The position numbers and the translations under genes are program-made. A stretch of 10,081 bases of DNA from contig CALPYQ020000028.1 of NCBI GenBank assembly GCA_943327965.2, forward strand, positions 1-10,081, written 5' to 3'. Positions within the stretch are counted from its first letter, which is position 1. Each line of letters opens with the position of its first letter. This stretch comes from Singulisphaera sp. GP187. Its GTDB lineage: Bacteria > Pseudomonadota > Gammaproteobacteria > Burkholderiales > Burkholderiaceae_C. The notes beneath the pieces were generated by a model that did no database searches, was not told where the DNA came from, and worked only from the letters and a program-made list of their open reading frames with translations. This document shows, in pieces, positions 1-6,750 of this stretch.

Positions 1-204
1 ATTCAAGTAGAAGCTGAAGAGGCTCGTGAATACGCACGCCGCTCTGCGCGTGAAGAAGGTTTGTTGGTGGGTATTTCTTCCGGCGCCACTTTGGCCGCCA
101 TTGCTCAAAAATTGAAAGAGTTGCCACCAGGTGCCACCGTGCTTGGCTTTAACTACGACACAGGCGAGCGTTATTTATCAATTGAAGGCTTCCTGCCAAG
201 CTAA
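1..204 (+). CDS. Cysteine synthase family PLP-dependent enzyme, C-terminal fragment
   Basis: Only the last 67 codons are present; the gene begins before the window and ends with TAA at 202-204. The fragment carries GISSGAT and, close to the C-terminus, DTGERYLS. Both resemble the C-terminal region of fold-type II PLP enzymes of the CysK/CysM family, which make cysteine from O-acetylserine (or a phospho/succinyl analogue) and sulfide. The active-site lysine and the substrate loop lie outside the window, so CysK, CysM and cystathionine beta-synthase-like members cannot be separated here. The frame is intact and codon use looks like that of the neighbours. A strong hairpin follows 16 bases after the stop. 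Family assignment is fairly sure; the exact enzyme is not. Confidence 0.85.
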   Translation: MQVEAEEAREYARRSAREEGLLVGISSGATLAAIAQKLKELPPGATVLGFNYDTGERYLSIEGFLPS

Positions 205-220
205 ATCTTCCGGAATGATG

Positions 221-251
221 GATGCACAGCAGGGTTTCCTTGCTTTGCATC
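221..251 (+). terminator. Strong hairpin downstream of the cysteine synthase gene, possible terminator
   Basis: GATGCA (221-226) pairs with TGCATC (246-251), and AGCAGGG (228-234) pairs with CCTTGCT (238-244). One C/T mismatch separates the two helices, one G-U pair lies in the inner helix, and the loop is TTT. This gives a near-continuous 13-bp stem just after the stop codon at 204. No run of T follows (CTCGCGCG comes next), so it is not a canonical intrinsic terminator. It could be a processing or 3'-protecting stem, or an imperfect terminator. Nothing else is convincing in the 102-bp gap 205-306: there is no clear sigma70 promoter and no Shine-Dalgarno sequence ahead of the next gene. Confidence 0.45.
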
Positions 252-306
252 TCGCGCGATAATTGGCAGGTCTGCTTGATAACCACAAGCCCAACCACCA
301 AGCGCC

Positions 307-2124
307 ATGATTCGAATTTCAGAACTCAAACTGCCCTTGACCGCATTGCCGGTTGAAGTGCGACGTGCCTCAGATGCCCCGTCAGAAACTGACGAAGATC
401 GCATTCCTCCGCCTCACCCCGAAGAAGCTTTGCGAAAGCTGTCTGCAAAAGCGTTGGACATTGATGGCGCGGCAATCGACCAGCTGCATGTTTTCAAACG
501 CAGCTTTGATGCACGCAAAGCAGATTTGTTGGCCGTCTTCATTGTTGACATCACCTTGAAAGACGTTGCCACTGAAGCAAGGCTTCTGAACCAGTTTTCA
601 GGCAACCCCCACATTCAAGCCACGCCCAACATGACTTGGCAAGCGCCTTGTCATGCACCCGCCAATTTTGGCACGCAAGAAGGCGAACGACCTGTGGTGG
701 TGGGGTTCGGTCCTTGCGGTATCTTTGCAGCCTTGAGCTTGGCGCAAATGGGCTTCAAGCCCATCGTCATAGAACGCGGCAGCCCCGTCAGACAGCGCAC
801 CAAAGACACCTGGGGTTTGTGGCGCAAAAAAACACTCAACGCCGAAAGCAATGTGCAATTTGGCGAAGGCGGTGCAGGCACCTTTTCTGATGGCAAGCTT
901 TACAGCCAAATTAAAGATCCGCGACATTTAGGCCGCAAGGTCATGAACGAGTTTGTGCAAGCAGGTGCCCCCAGTGACATTTTGTTTGCAGCGCATCCAC
1001 ACATTGGCACCTTCAAATTGGTCAAGGTGGTTGAAAATTTACGCGAGCAAATCATTGCCTTGGGCGGTGAAGTTCGTTTTGAACAACGCGTTGTCGACAT
1101 TGACATTGAAACCACTGAGCACGGCCGTCAGGTGACCGGCTTGCACATGCAAGATCGCAACACAGGGGAACGCTCACACTTGGCCACTCAGCATGTGGTG
1201 CTGGCCTTGGGACACAGCTCACGCGATACCTTTACCTTGCTGTATGAGCGCGGTGTTTACATGGAATCCAAGGCATTCTCAGTTGGCGTGCGCATTGAAC
1301 ATCCGCAAAGCGTGATTGATGCGGCAAGATGGGGGCGCCATGCAGGCCATCCCTTACTGGGCGCGGCCGATTACAAACTGGTTCACCATGCGCAAAACGG
1401 CCGTGCGGTTTACAGTTTTTGCATGTGCCCCGGCGGCACTGTGGTGGCAGCGACCAGCGAAGCAGGTCGCGTGGTCACCAACGGCATGAGTCAGTACTCT
1501 CGCAACGAGCGCAATGCCAACGCCGGCATGGTGGTTGCCATTGACCCAGAAGATTACCCAATCGACGTGGCTGCATGGCAAGACGCCTTTGGCGAAGTCG
1601 ATGGCTTGAAATGGGCCACGCAAGCGCAAGCCATGGCCAAGCAAACGCCGAAGGTTTATCACCCGCTGTCGGGCATTGTGTTTCAGCGACAACTTGAATC
1701 AAAAGCCTATGTGGCTGGCGGTCAAAATTACACCGCACCTGGGCAACTGGTGGGTGACTTTTTGCAAGCGCGTGCTTCTACAGATTTTGGTGCGGTGCAG
1801 CCCTCCTACAAACCAGGGGTGAGCTTGGGAGATTTATCGCAAGTGCTGCCTGCTTTTGCCGTGCAAGCCATGCGCGAAGCCTTGCCTGTATTTGGGCGCA
1901 AGATTAAGGGCTACGACATGCAAGATGCCGTGCTGACTGGTGTTGAAACTCGAACATCTTCACCGCTCAAAATGACCCGTGGTGACAACTACCAAAGCTT
2001 GAATACCCATGGACTTTACCCAGCAGGTGAAGGTGCCAGTTATGCCGGTGGTATCTTGTCGGCAGGCGTCGATGGCATTAAAGTGGCAGAGGCGTTGGCC
2101 AAAGCCATTGTGGCGTCGGCCTAA
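307..2124 (+). CDS. Uncharacterised FAD-dependent dehydrogenase (COG2509-like), 605 aa
   Basis: A complete ORF of 605 residues. A Rossmann FAD-binding motif, VVGFGPCGIFAA, lies at about residues 131-142, with ERG at 156-158 placing a Glu where it would bind the adenosine ribose. FGEGGAGTFSDGKLYS (185-200) is the signature stretch I associate with the COG2509 family of uncharacterised FAD-dependent dehydrogenases. The C-terminus has a second FAD contact of the GLYPAGEGASYAGGI type (about 569-583). Residues 1-115 form the extra N-terminal domain typical of this family, here with an acidic, proline-rich stretch at about 22-40. No signal peptide or membrane segment is visible, so it is probably cytosolic. 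Substrate and pathway are unknown. The ATG at 307 is the first in frame and gives the usual N-terminus (MIRISELKLPL), although no clear Shine-Dalgarno precedes it. It is a single gene, convergent with the exporter gene downstream. Confidence 0.85.
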   Translation: MIRISELKLPLTALPVEVRRASDAPSETDEDRIPPPHPEEALRKLSAKALDIDGAAIDQLHVFKRSFDARKADLLAVFIVDITLKDVATEARLLNQFSGNPHIQATPNMTWQAPCHAPANFGTQEGERPVVVGFGPCGIFAALSLAQMGFKPIVIERGSPVRQRTKDTWGLWRKKTLNAESNVQFGEGGAGTFSDGKLYSQIKDPRHLGRKVMNEFVQAGAPSDILFAAHPHIGTFKLVKVVENLREQIIALGGEVRFEQRVVDIDIETTEHGRQVTGLHMQDRNTGERSHLATQHVVLALGHSSRDTFTLLYERGVYMESKAFSVGVRIEHPQSVIDAARWGRHAGHPLLGAADYKLVHHAQNGRAVYSFCMCPGGTVVAATSEAGRVVTNGMSQYSRNERNANAGMVVAIDPEDYPIDVAAWQDAFGEVDGLKWATQAQAMAKQTPKVYHPLSGIVFQRQLESKAYVAGGQNYTAPGQLVGDFLQARASTDFGAVQPSYKPGVSLGDLSQVLPAFAVQAMREALPVFGRKIKGYDMQDAVLTGVETRTSSPLKMTRGDNYQSLNTHGLYPAGEGASYAGGILSAGVDGIKVAEALAKAIVASA

Positions 2125-2156
2125 CTGAAACAACCTGAGTTCAATGGCTCAGTTAG
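2121..2156. terminator. Inverted repeat spanning both stop codons of a convergent gene pair
   Basis: CTAACTGA (2121-2128) is a perfect 8-bp inverse of TCAGTTAG (2149-2156). The left arm contains the TAA of the flavoprotein gene and the right arm contains the stop (TTA on +) of the exporter gene. A competing inner hairpin, CTGAG (2135-2139) with CTCAG (2148-2152) around an 8-nt loop, uses part of the same right arm. Neither strand has a T-run after the stem, so this is at best a weak bidirectional terminator or an mRNA 3'-end structure. Confidence 0.4.
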
Positions 2157-2758
2157 ACAAACAGAACAGGAATCATGGAGACCACCAGCAAGACGGCCAT
2201 GGTCGCATTGAAAATTTTGCGCTTTGTGTCTTGCTGCAAAAAATGTTCTAGCTTGGCGCCCAGCCACACCCACAGACCCACACTTGGAAAATTGATGGCA
2301 CTGAACATCAAGCAAGTTAGCACCACAAAAGTGAGTGATGCATCTGTCGGCATGTAGTTGCTGAAATAGCCAATCGACATGATCCACGCTTTAGGATTGA
2401 CCCATTGAAAAGCCGCCGCACCCATGAAGCTGATGGGCTGCGTGCTTTCCTCGCCATTGCGTTCTGGCGCACCACTGCGCGCGACACCCCAGGCCAAATA
2501 AACCAAGTAGGCAAACCCCAAGACTTTCATCACTTGATAGACAAAGGGGTACGCATTCAAAATGCGCTCAAGTCCTGCTCCGACCAACAACAACATCACA
2601 AAATGGCCCAGTGATACACCCAGCCAATGCGGCAATGTGCGCTTGACACCGAAATTCACACCGGAGGCCAACAGCATCATGTTGTTGGGCCCTGGCGTGA
2701 CGGAGGTCACAAAGGCAAACATGGCCATGGCTGCAACCAAATCAAGGTTGACGTTCAT
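2153..2758 (-). CDS. LysE/RhtB-family amino acid exporter, 201 aa
   Basis: A small, very hydrophobic protein with about six potential membrane segments, as expected for inner-membrane LysE/RhtB exporters of amino acids and related metabolites. Near the N-terminus it has the family signature FVTSVTPGPNNMMLLASG (about residues 16-33), and mid-protein it has FQWVNPKAW (118-126). Which solute it exports cannot be read from sequence. The ATG at 2758 is chosen because it overlaps the gnd stop in an ATGA junction, which suggests translational coupling, and because MNVNLDL begins just before the first membrane segment. An in-frame ATG at 2779 would add seven residues. It is the third gene of a glmS-gnd-lysE unit. 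I see no reason in the chemistry for an exporter to be coupled to 6PGDH, so the link may be one of convenience. Confidence 0.9.
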   Translation of the reverse strand: MNVNLDLVAAMAMFAFVTSVTPGPNNMMLLASGVNFGVKRTLPHWLGVSLGHFVMLLLVGAGLERILNAYPFVYQVMKVLGFAYLVYLAWGVARSGAPERNGEESTQPISFMGAAAFQWVNPKAWIMSIGYFSNYMPTDASLTFVVLTCLMFSAINFPSVGLWVWLGAKLEHFLQQDTKRKIFNATMAVLLVVSMIPVLFV

Positions 2759-4170
2759 GTGTGGGGCGCCTTCGGCCATTGCGTGTGAAACTTACCCGGC
2801 TTGTCCAATCGCTGGTAAGTGTGCGCACCAAAATAATCGCGCTGAGCTTGCAGCAAATTGGCAGGCAAACGCTCGGTTCGGTAGGCGTCGTAATAACTCA
2901 AGGCACTCATGAATGCTGGGACTGCCACACCGTACATGGCCGCCATGGCCACCACTTCGCGCAGGTCTTGTTGACACTCGGCCATGACACTTGAAAAGTG
3001 ATCGTCTACTAGCAAATTGCTGAGATCTTGTTTGTTGGCAAACGCACGGCGAATGTCTTCCAGCAAACGGGCGCGAATGATACAACCTGCGCGCCACACC
3101 GAGGCCACTTTGTCCATGGGCAATTGCCAATCGTGCTCTTTGTCGCCGGCCTTGATCAAGGCAAAGCCTTGTGCATACGCACAAATTTTGGCGGCCAACA
3201 AAGCCTTCTGAATCTTGGGCAAGACCTGCTCTAAGTTCGGAACGGCTTGAGGCTGGGGCCCTTTCAGTATTTTGGAGGCAAGCACTCGCTCGGGCTGAAT
3301 CGAACTCATGGTGCGCGCAAACACAGCATCGGCAATGGTGGGGGCACTGACGCCCAAATCTAATGCAATTTGGCTGGTCCACTTGCCTGTGCCTTTTTGC
3401 TCCGCTGTGTCCAAAATCATGTCCACCAAAGCATTGCCTGTTTCAGGATCTTCGTGCGCCAAGATATCGGCCGTGATGTCGATCAAATAGCTGCCCAAGG
3501 CACCTTGACCCCATTCTCGAAACACTGCACTTTTTTGCGCGGCCGTCATGCCTAGATTTTTCATGAGAGCATAAGCTTCACAAATCATTTGCATGTCGGC
3601 ATATTCAATGCCGTTGTGAACCATTTTGACAAAGTGACCAGCACCACCCGGCCCCATCCATTCACAACAGGGTTGGCCGTCGTCAGCTTTGGCAGCAATG
3701 GCTTGTAAAAACGGACGCACCAGAGGCCAAGCTTCTGAGCTGCCACCTGGCATCAATGCGGGGCCTCTTAAAGCACCTTCTTCGCCACCACTGACGCCTG
3801 ATCCCACATACAAAATGCCACTGCCTTCGAGCGCTTCCATTCTGCGCTGGGTGTCACGGTACAAGGTGTTGCCACCATCGATGACCACATCACCTGGAGA
3901 CAGCAAGGGGCGCAATTCACTGATCACGGCATCCACCGGTGCACCGGCGGGCACCATGAGCCAGAGGCGTCGGGGCATTTGCAAACTGGCGACCAACTCT
4001 TTCAATGAATGAGCGGCCCCTGCCTTTAATCCTTCGGTGCGTTTTGCAAAACTGTTGCGTTTGTTTTCGTCTAAATCAAAGCCTGTGACGCTAAAGCCGT
4101 GACGTTCTAAATTAAGGGCTAAGTTTTCACCCATGACGCCAAGGCCGATGAGGCCGATGGTTGTTTGCAT
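2755..4170 (-). CDS. gnd: 6-phosphogluconate dehydrogenase, decarboxylating (long-chain form)
   Basis: Oxidatively decarboxylates 6-phosphogluconate to ribulose-5-phosphate in the cytosol (pentose phosphate pathway). At 471 residues it has the length of the long-chain E. coli/animal class. The N-terminal Rossmann motif GLGVMG is at residues 9-14. The substrate loop GVSGGEEGA is at 125-133. The catalytic stretch has K182, H185, N186 and E189, equivalent to E. coli K184, H187, N188 and E191. The C-terminal QAQRDYFGAHTY segment, which in this family reaches across to the partner subunit, is intact. Unusually, the loop after beta-2 reads F-D32-L33-D34, where E. coli has F-N-R-S and the sheep enzyme N-R-T; the NADP 2'-phosphate-binding arginine is missing, which suggests NAD+ use. 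The gene starts 10 nt after glmS, with a GGAG inside the glmS stop region as a possible Shine-Dalgarno (about 13 nt from ATG), and overlaps the exporter gene by 4 nt. Confidence 0.96.
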   Translation of the reverse strand: MQTTIGLIGLGVMGENLALNLERHGFSVTGFDLDENKRNSFAKRTEGLKAGAAHSLKELVASLQMPRRLWLMVPAGAPVDAVISELRPLLSPGDVVIDGGNTLYRDTQRRMEALEGSGILYVGSGVSGGEEGALRGPALMPGGSSEAWPLVRPFLQAIAAKADDGQPCCEWMGPGGAGHFVKMVHNGIEYADMQMICEAYALMKNLGMTAAQKSAVFREWGQGALGSYLIDITADILAHEDPETGNALVDMILDTAEQKGTGKWTSQIALDLGVSAPTIADAVFARTMSSIQPERVLASKILKGPQPQAVPNLEQVLPKIQKALLAAKICAYAQGFALIKAGDKEHDWQLPMDKVASVWRAGCIIRARLLEDIRRAFANKQDLSNLLVDDHFSSVMAECQQDLREVVAMAAMYGVAVPAFMSALSYYDAYRTERLPANLLQAQRDYFGAHTYQRLDKPGKFHTQWPKAPHT

Positions 4171-4180
4171 TTGTAAATAA

Positions 4181-6082
4181 TCACTCCACAGTGACGCTCT
4201 TCGCTAAGTTACGTGGTTTGTCCACATCTGTGCCCCGCGCACAAGCCGTGTGATACGCCAACAACTGCAAAGGTACCACATGCAAAATTGGAGACAAAAC
4301 GCCATAGTTCTCTGGCATGCGAATCACATTCACACCTTCACTGCTTGAAATGTGCGTGTCGCTGTCGGCCAACACATACAGCACACCGCCGCGCGCGCGC
4401 ACTTCTTGCATATTGCTTTTGAGTTTTTCCAGCAAAGCATCGTTGGGCGCCACCGTGACCACAGGCATTTCGCCGGTGACCAATGCCAAGGGGCCATGCT
4501 TGAGCTCGCCCGCCGCATAGGCTTCCGCGTGAATGTACGTAATCTCTTTCAACTTGAGCGCACCTTCCAAAGCAATGGGATAGTGCGTACCGCGGCCCAA
4601 AAACAAAGCGTTTTCTTTGGACGCAAACTCATGTGACCAACTGATAATTTGCGGCTCTAAAGCCAGCACCGCCTGCAAGGCTGCAGGCAAGTGACGCATG
4701 GCTTTGAGGTGCATGGCTTCGTCGGCTTCGCTCAAGCGGCCTTTGCTTTGTGCCAAGGCCAAGGTCAGCAAGAACAGGCCTGCTAATTGGGAGGTAAAAG
4801 CCTTGGTTGATGCCACACCAATCTCGGTGCCTGCGCGCGTGACATAGGCCAATTTGCATTCTCGCACCATGGCCGATGTGGCCACATTGCAAATGGTCAA
4901 CGTATGGTGCATGCCCAAATTTTGCGCGTGTCTTAAAGCCGCCAACGTGTCAGCCGTTTCGCCCGATTGGGTAATGGTGACCACCAATGTTTTGGGGTCG
5001 GGCACTGAATCACGGTAACGGTATTCGCTGGCAATTTCTACCTGACACGGAATTTGTGCCACAGACTCCAACCAGTACTTGGCCACGCAGCCGCTGTAGT
5101 AACTGGTGCCACACGCCAAGATCAATACCTTGTCGATTTCTTTGAAAACCTTAAAGGCATTCTCTGAATTGGGGCTGCCGTTCAAGCCATCAAACAACTC
5201 TGGCACGATGTGTTCAACGCCTTCCAAGGTGTCTGCAATAGCGCGAGGCTGTTCAAAAATTTCTTTTTGCATGTAATGGCGATAGGGACCTAGTTCTGCA
5301 GCACCGCTGTGTGCATGAACTGTTTTAACGGGTCGTTCCACTCGCTGATGCAGTCTGTCTTCAATCCAATATTTGCCCAGCTGAATATCAACCAAGTCAC
5401 CTTCTTCAAGGTAAACAATTTGGTCTGTGACACCCGCCAAGGCCATCGCGTCACTGGCCAAAAAGTTTTCGTGATGCGATGTGCCGACGCCCAAAATTAG
5501 CGGTGAACCTGCACGCGCGCCCACCACGCGTTGCGGCTCATCTTTGTGAAACACCGCAATGGCGTAAGCGCCTTTCAATTCTTGAACGGTGCGCTTGACG
5601 GCTTCAAACAAATCGCCGTCATACACGCTGTCCACCCAATGCGCGATCACTTCCGTATCGGTTTGGCTACTGAAGACATAGCCTTTGGCTTGCAATTTGG
5701 CACGCAGTTCGTCGTGGTTTTCAATGATGCCGTTGTGCACCAAAGCCACCCTGCCAGGCTTGCCATTCAAGCTGTCCAAATTGCCGGGGCCAGGGCTGAA
5801 ATGGGGGTGCGCATTGTGTACCGCTGGGGCACCATGCGTTGCCCAACGGGTGTGTGCAATGCCCGTTCCGCTTTCCAAATGATCAGTTTCAATTTGCGTC
5901 ATCAATTCTGAAACACGAGCGGTACTGCGTGCACGCTTGAGGCCGCCCTGCGTGCGGCTCAATGAAGCTTCGTGAATGGCGACGCCACATGAGTCATAGC
6001 CGCGGTATTCCAAGCGCTGCAAACCTTGAACCAAGATTGGAACGATATTTCTGTCTGAAACTGCACCCACAATGCCGCACAT
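4181..6082 (-). CDS. glmS: Glutamine--fructose-6-phosphate aminotransferase (isomerizing)
   Basis: Makes glucosamine-6-phosphate from fructose-6-phosphate and glutamine, the committed step to UDP-GlcNAc. The glutaminase domain begins MCGIVGA, so Cys2 becomes the N-terminal nucleophile after Met removal. HTRWATHG (77-84), HNGII (116-120) and D142 supply the glutamine-binding residues. Two SIS sugar-phosphate isomerase domains follow, with CGTSYYSG (324-331), TQSGETADT (371-379), the EGALKLKEI segment (506-514), H529 as the ring-opening histidine and K628 in the C-terminal LAKSVTVE tail. It has 633 residues against 609 in E. coli; part of the excess is a Gly/Pro/Asn-rich insert at about 97-110, just before HNGII. 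The start is firm: it must expose Cys2, and GAGGGGAAG lies just upstream. It is the first gene of the glmS-gnd-lysE unit and diverges from an Lrp-type regulator. No glmS ribozyme-like leader is apparent. Confidence 0.98.
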   Translation of the reverse strand: MCGIVGAVSDRNIVPILVQGLQRLEYRGYDSCGVAIHEASLSRTQGGLKRARSTARVSELMTQIETDHLESGTGIAHTRWATHGAPAVHNAHPHFSPGPGNLDSLNGKPGRVALVHNGIIENHDELRAKLQAKGYVFSSQTDTEVIAHWVDSVYDGDLFEAVKRTVQELKGAYAIAVFHKDEPQRVVGARAGSPLILGVGTSHHENFLASDAMALAGVTDQIVYLEEGDLVDIQLGKYWIEDRLHQRVERPVKTVHAHSGAAELGPYRHYMQKEIFEQPRAIADTLEGVEHIVPELFDGLNGSPNSENAFKVFKEIDKVLILACGTSYYSGCVAKYWLESVAQIPCQVEIASEYRYRDSVPDPKTLVVTITQSGETADTLAALRHAQNLGMHHTLTICNVATSAMVRECKLAYVTRAGTEIGVASTKAFTSQLAGLFLLTLALAQSKGRLSEADEAMHLKAMRHLPAALQAVLALEPQIISWSHEFASKENALFLGRGTHYPIALEGALKLKEITYIHAEAYAAGELKHGPLALVTGEMPVVTVAPNDALLEKLKSNMQEVRARGGVLYVLADSDTHISSSEGVNVIRMPENYGVLSPILHVVPLQLLAYHTACARGTDVDKPRNLAKSVTVE

Positions 6083-6161
6083 AAACTTCCCCTCAAATTG
6101 AATTTGGCGGAATCTTAGGCTTCTTGTTTTGAAATTACTACAAATAATTAACTTAATAAAA

Positions 6162-6203
6162 GAAATAATATTTCATAATTATCATTGAATGGTTTATTAT
6201 TTC
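6162..6203. promoter_or_regulatory. Candidate operator: 9-bp inverted repeat in the glmS/lrp spacer
   Basis: GAAATAATA (6162-6170) is the exact inverse complement of TATTATTTC (6195-6203), with arms starting 33 bp apart, about three helical turns. The left arm runs into a second small palindrome, GAAAT-AAT-ATTTC (6162-6174). Further GAAAT copies lie at 6131-6135 and 6221-6225. AT-rich, helically phased, repeated half-sites next to an Lrp/AsnC gene fit how these octameric regulators wrap DNA. Binding by the neighbouring regulator is inferred, not shown. Confidence 0.4.
6172..6200 (+). promoter_or_regulatory. Putative sigma70 promoter of the Lrp/AsnC regulator gene
   Basis: TTCATA (6172-6177) and TATTAT (6195-6200; 5/6 match to TATAAT) are separated by 17 bp. 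A start near 6207 would give a leader of about 35 nt to the ATG at 6241. It lies almost entirely on top of the predicted glmS promoter on the other strand, so the two would compete for polymerase. The AT-rich context weakens the call. Confidence 0.35.
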
Positions 6204-6205
6204 AA
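6178..6205 (-). promoter_or_regulatory. Putative sigma70 promoter of the glmS-gnd-lysE operon
   Basis: Read on the minus strand, TTGAAA (6205-6200; 5/6 match to TTGACA) is followed after 16 nt by GATAAT (6183-6178; 5/6 match to TATAAT). Transcription would start near 6171 and leave a leader of about 90 nt before the glmS ATG at 6082, with a good Shine-Dalgarno at its end. The surrounding 120 bp are 85% AT, so chance matches are likely and this remains a prediction. Confidence 0.45.
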
Positions 6206-6240
6206 TTAATACACATTTACGAAATATTTATTCTATAAAA

Positions 6241-6750
6241 ATGTCTAGTTTTAAGTCTATTTCAGCCAACGCACTTGACGCCATCGATTTGCAACTTCTA
6301 TCGGTCTTGCAAACAGATGCCAGCATCAGCAACATCGCTTTGGCAGAAAAACTCAATATCTCGCCCCCAACCTGCCTTAGGCGCACCAAACGTCTGCAAC
6401 AAGAAGCTTGGATTGAAAAGCAAGTGGCCATTTTGTCGGCCAACAAATTGAGTCAGCACCTTGGGCACAGTGTGACCGCCATCATTGAAGTCAGCTTGGA
6501 CAAACAAGGCGAAGAATGGCTAGCGGCCTTCGAAAAACGTGCCGTGCAAGAAGTTGCTGTTCAGCAGTGTTGGCGTGTTTCACCCGGGCCCGATTTTGTG
6601 TTGGTCACCCAACTGGCCGACATGCCCGCTTATTTGGCATTCACGCAAAGGCTTCTGACACAAGACGCCAATGTTCGAAACGTCAAGGCATTTTTCAGCG
6701 TCAAACGGGCTAAGTTTGGGACTGAAATTCCATTGCCTGCTAGCGTTTAA
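6241..6750 (+). CDS. Lrp/AsnC-family transcriptional regulator, 169 aa
   Basis: A DNA-binding regulator of the feast/famine (Lrp/AsnC) family. Residues about 12-60 form the N-terminal helix-turn-helix, with the family-like run DLQLLSVLQTDA, then IALAEKLNISPPTCLRRTKRL. A beta-strand linker leads to the C-terminal RAM ligand-binding and oligomerisation domain (about 75-155), including GPDFVLVTQLADMPAY and a final FFSVKRAKF strand. The length is close to the usual 150-165. Such proteins normally bind an amino acid; the ligand here is unknown. The ATG at 6241 has no Shine-Dalgarno (ATTCTATAAAA precedes it), but it gives a normal N-terminus and no other ATG lies near, so the gene may be weakly translated. 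It lies between glmS (divergent) and glmU (convergent, stops overlapping), which makes it a good candidate regulator of glmS and of itself. Confidence 0.93.
   Translation: MSSFKSISANALDAIDLQLLSVLQTDASISNIALAEKLNISPPTCLRRTKRLQQEAWIEKQVAILSANKLSQHLGHSVTAIIEVSLDKQGEEWLAAFEKRAVQEVAVQQCWRVSPGPDFVLVTQLADMPAYLAFTQRLLTQDANVRNVKAFFSVKRAKFGTEIPLPASV

Noticed and set aside
2792..3382. 196-codon ORF overlapping gnd on the same strand
   Set aside because: It is a frame-shifted shadow of gnd, rich in Arg, Ser and Cys with no domain; gnd itself is intact and well conserved.
4385..4402. CGCGCG run in glmS as a Z-DNA or repeat element
   Set aside because: It simply encodes the conserved VRARGG stretch of GlmS and is too short to call.
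6083..6120. A glmS ribozyme or riboswitch in the glmS leader
   Set aside because: The leader is short (about 90 nt at most), AT-rich and has no ribozyme-like core; that element is known from Firmicutes.
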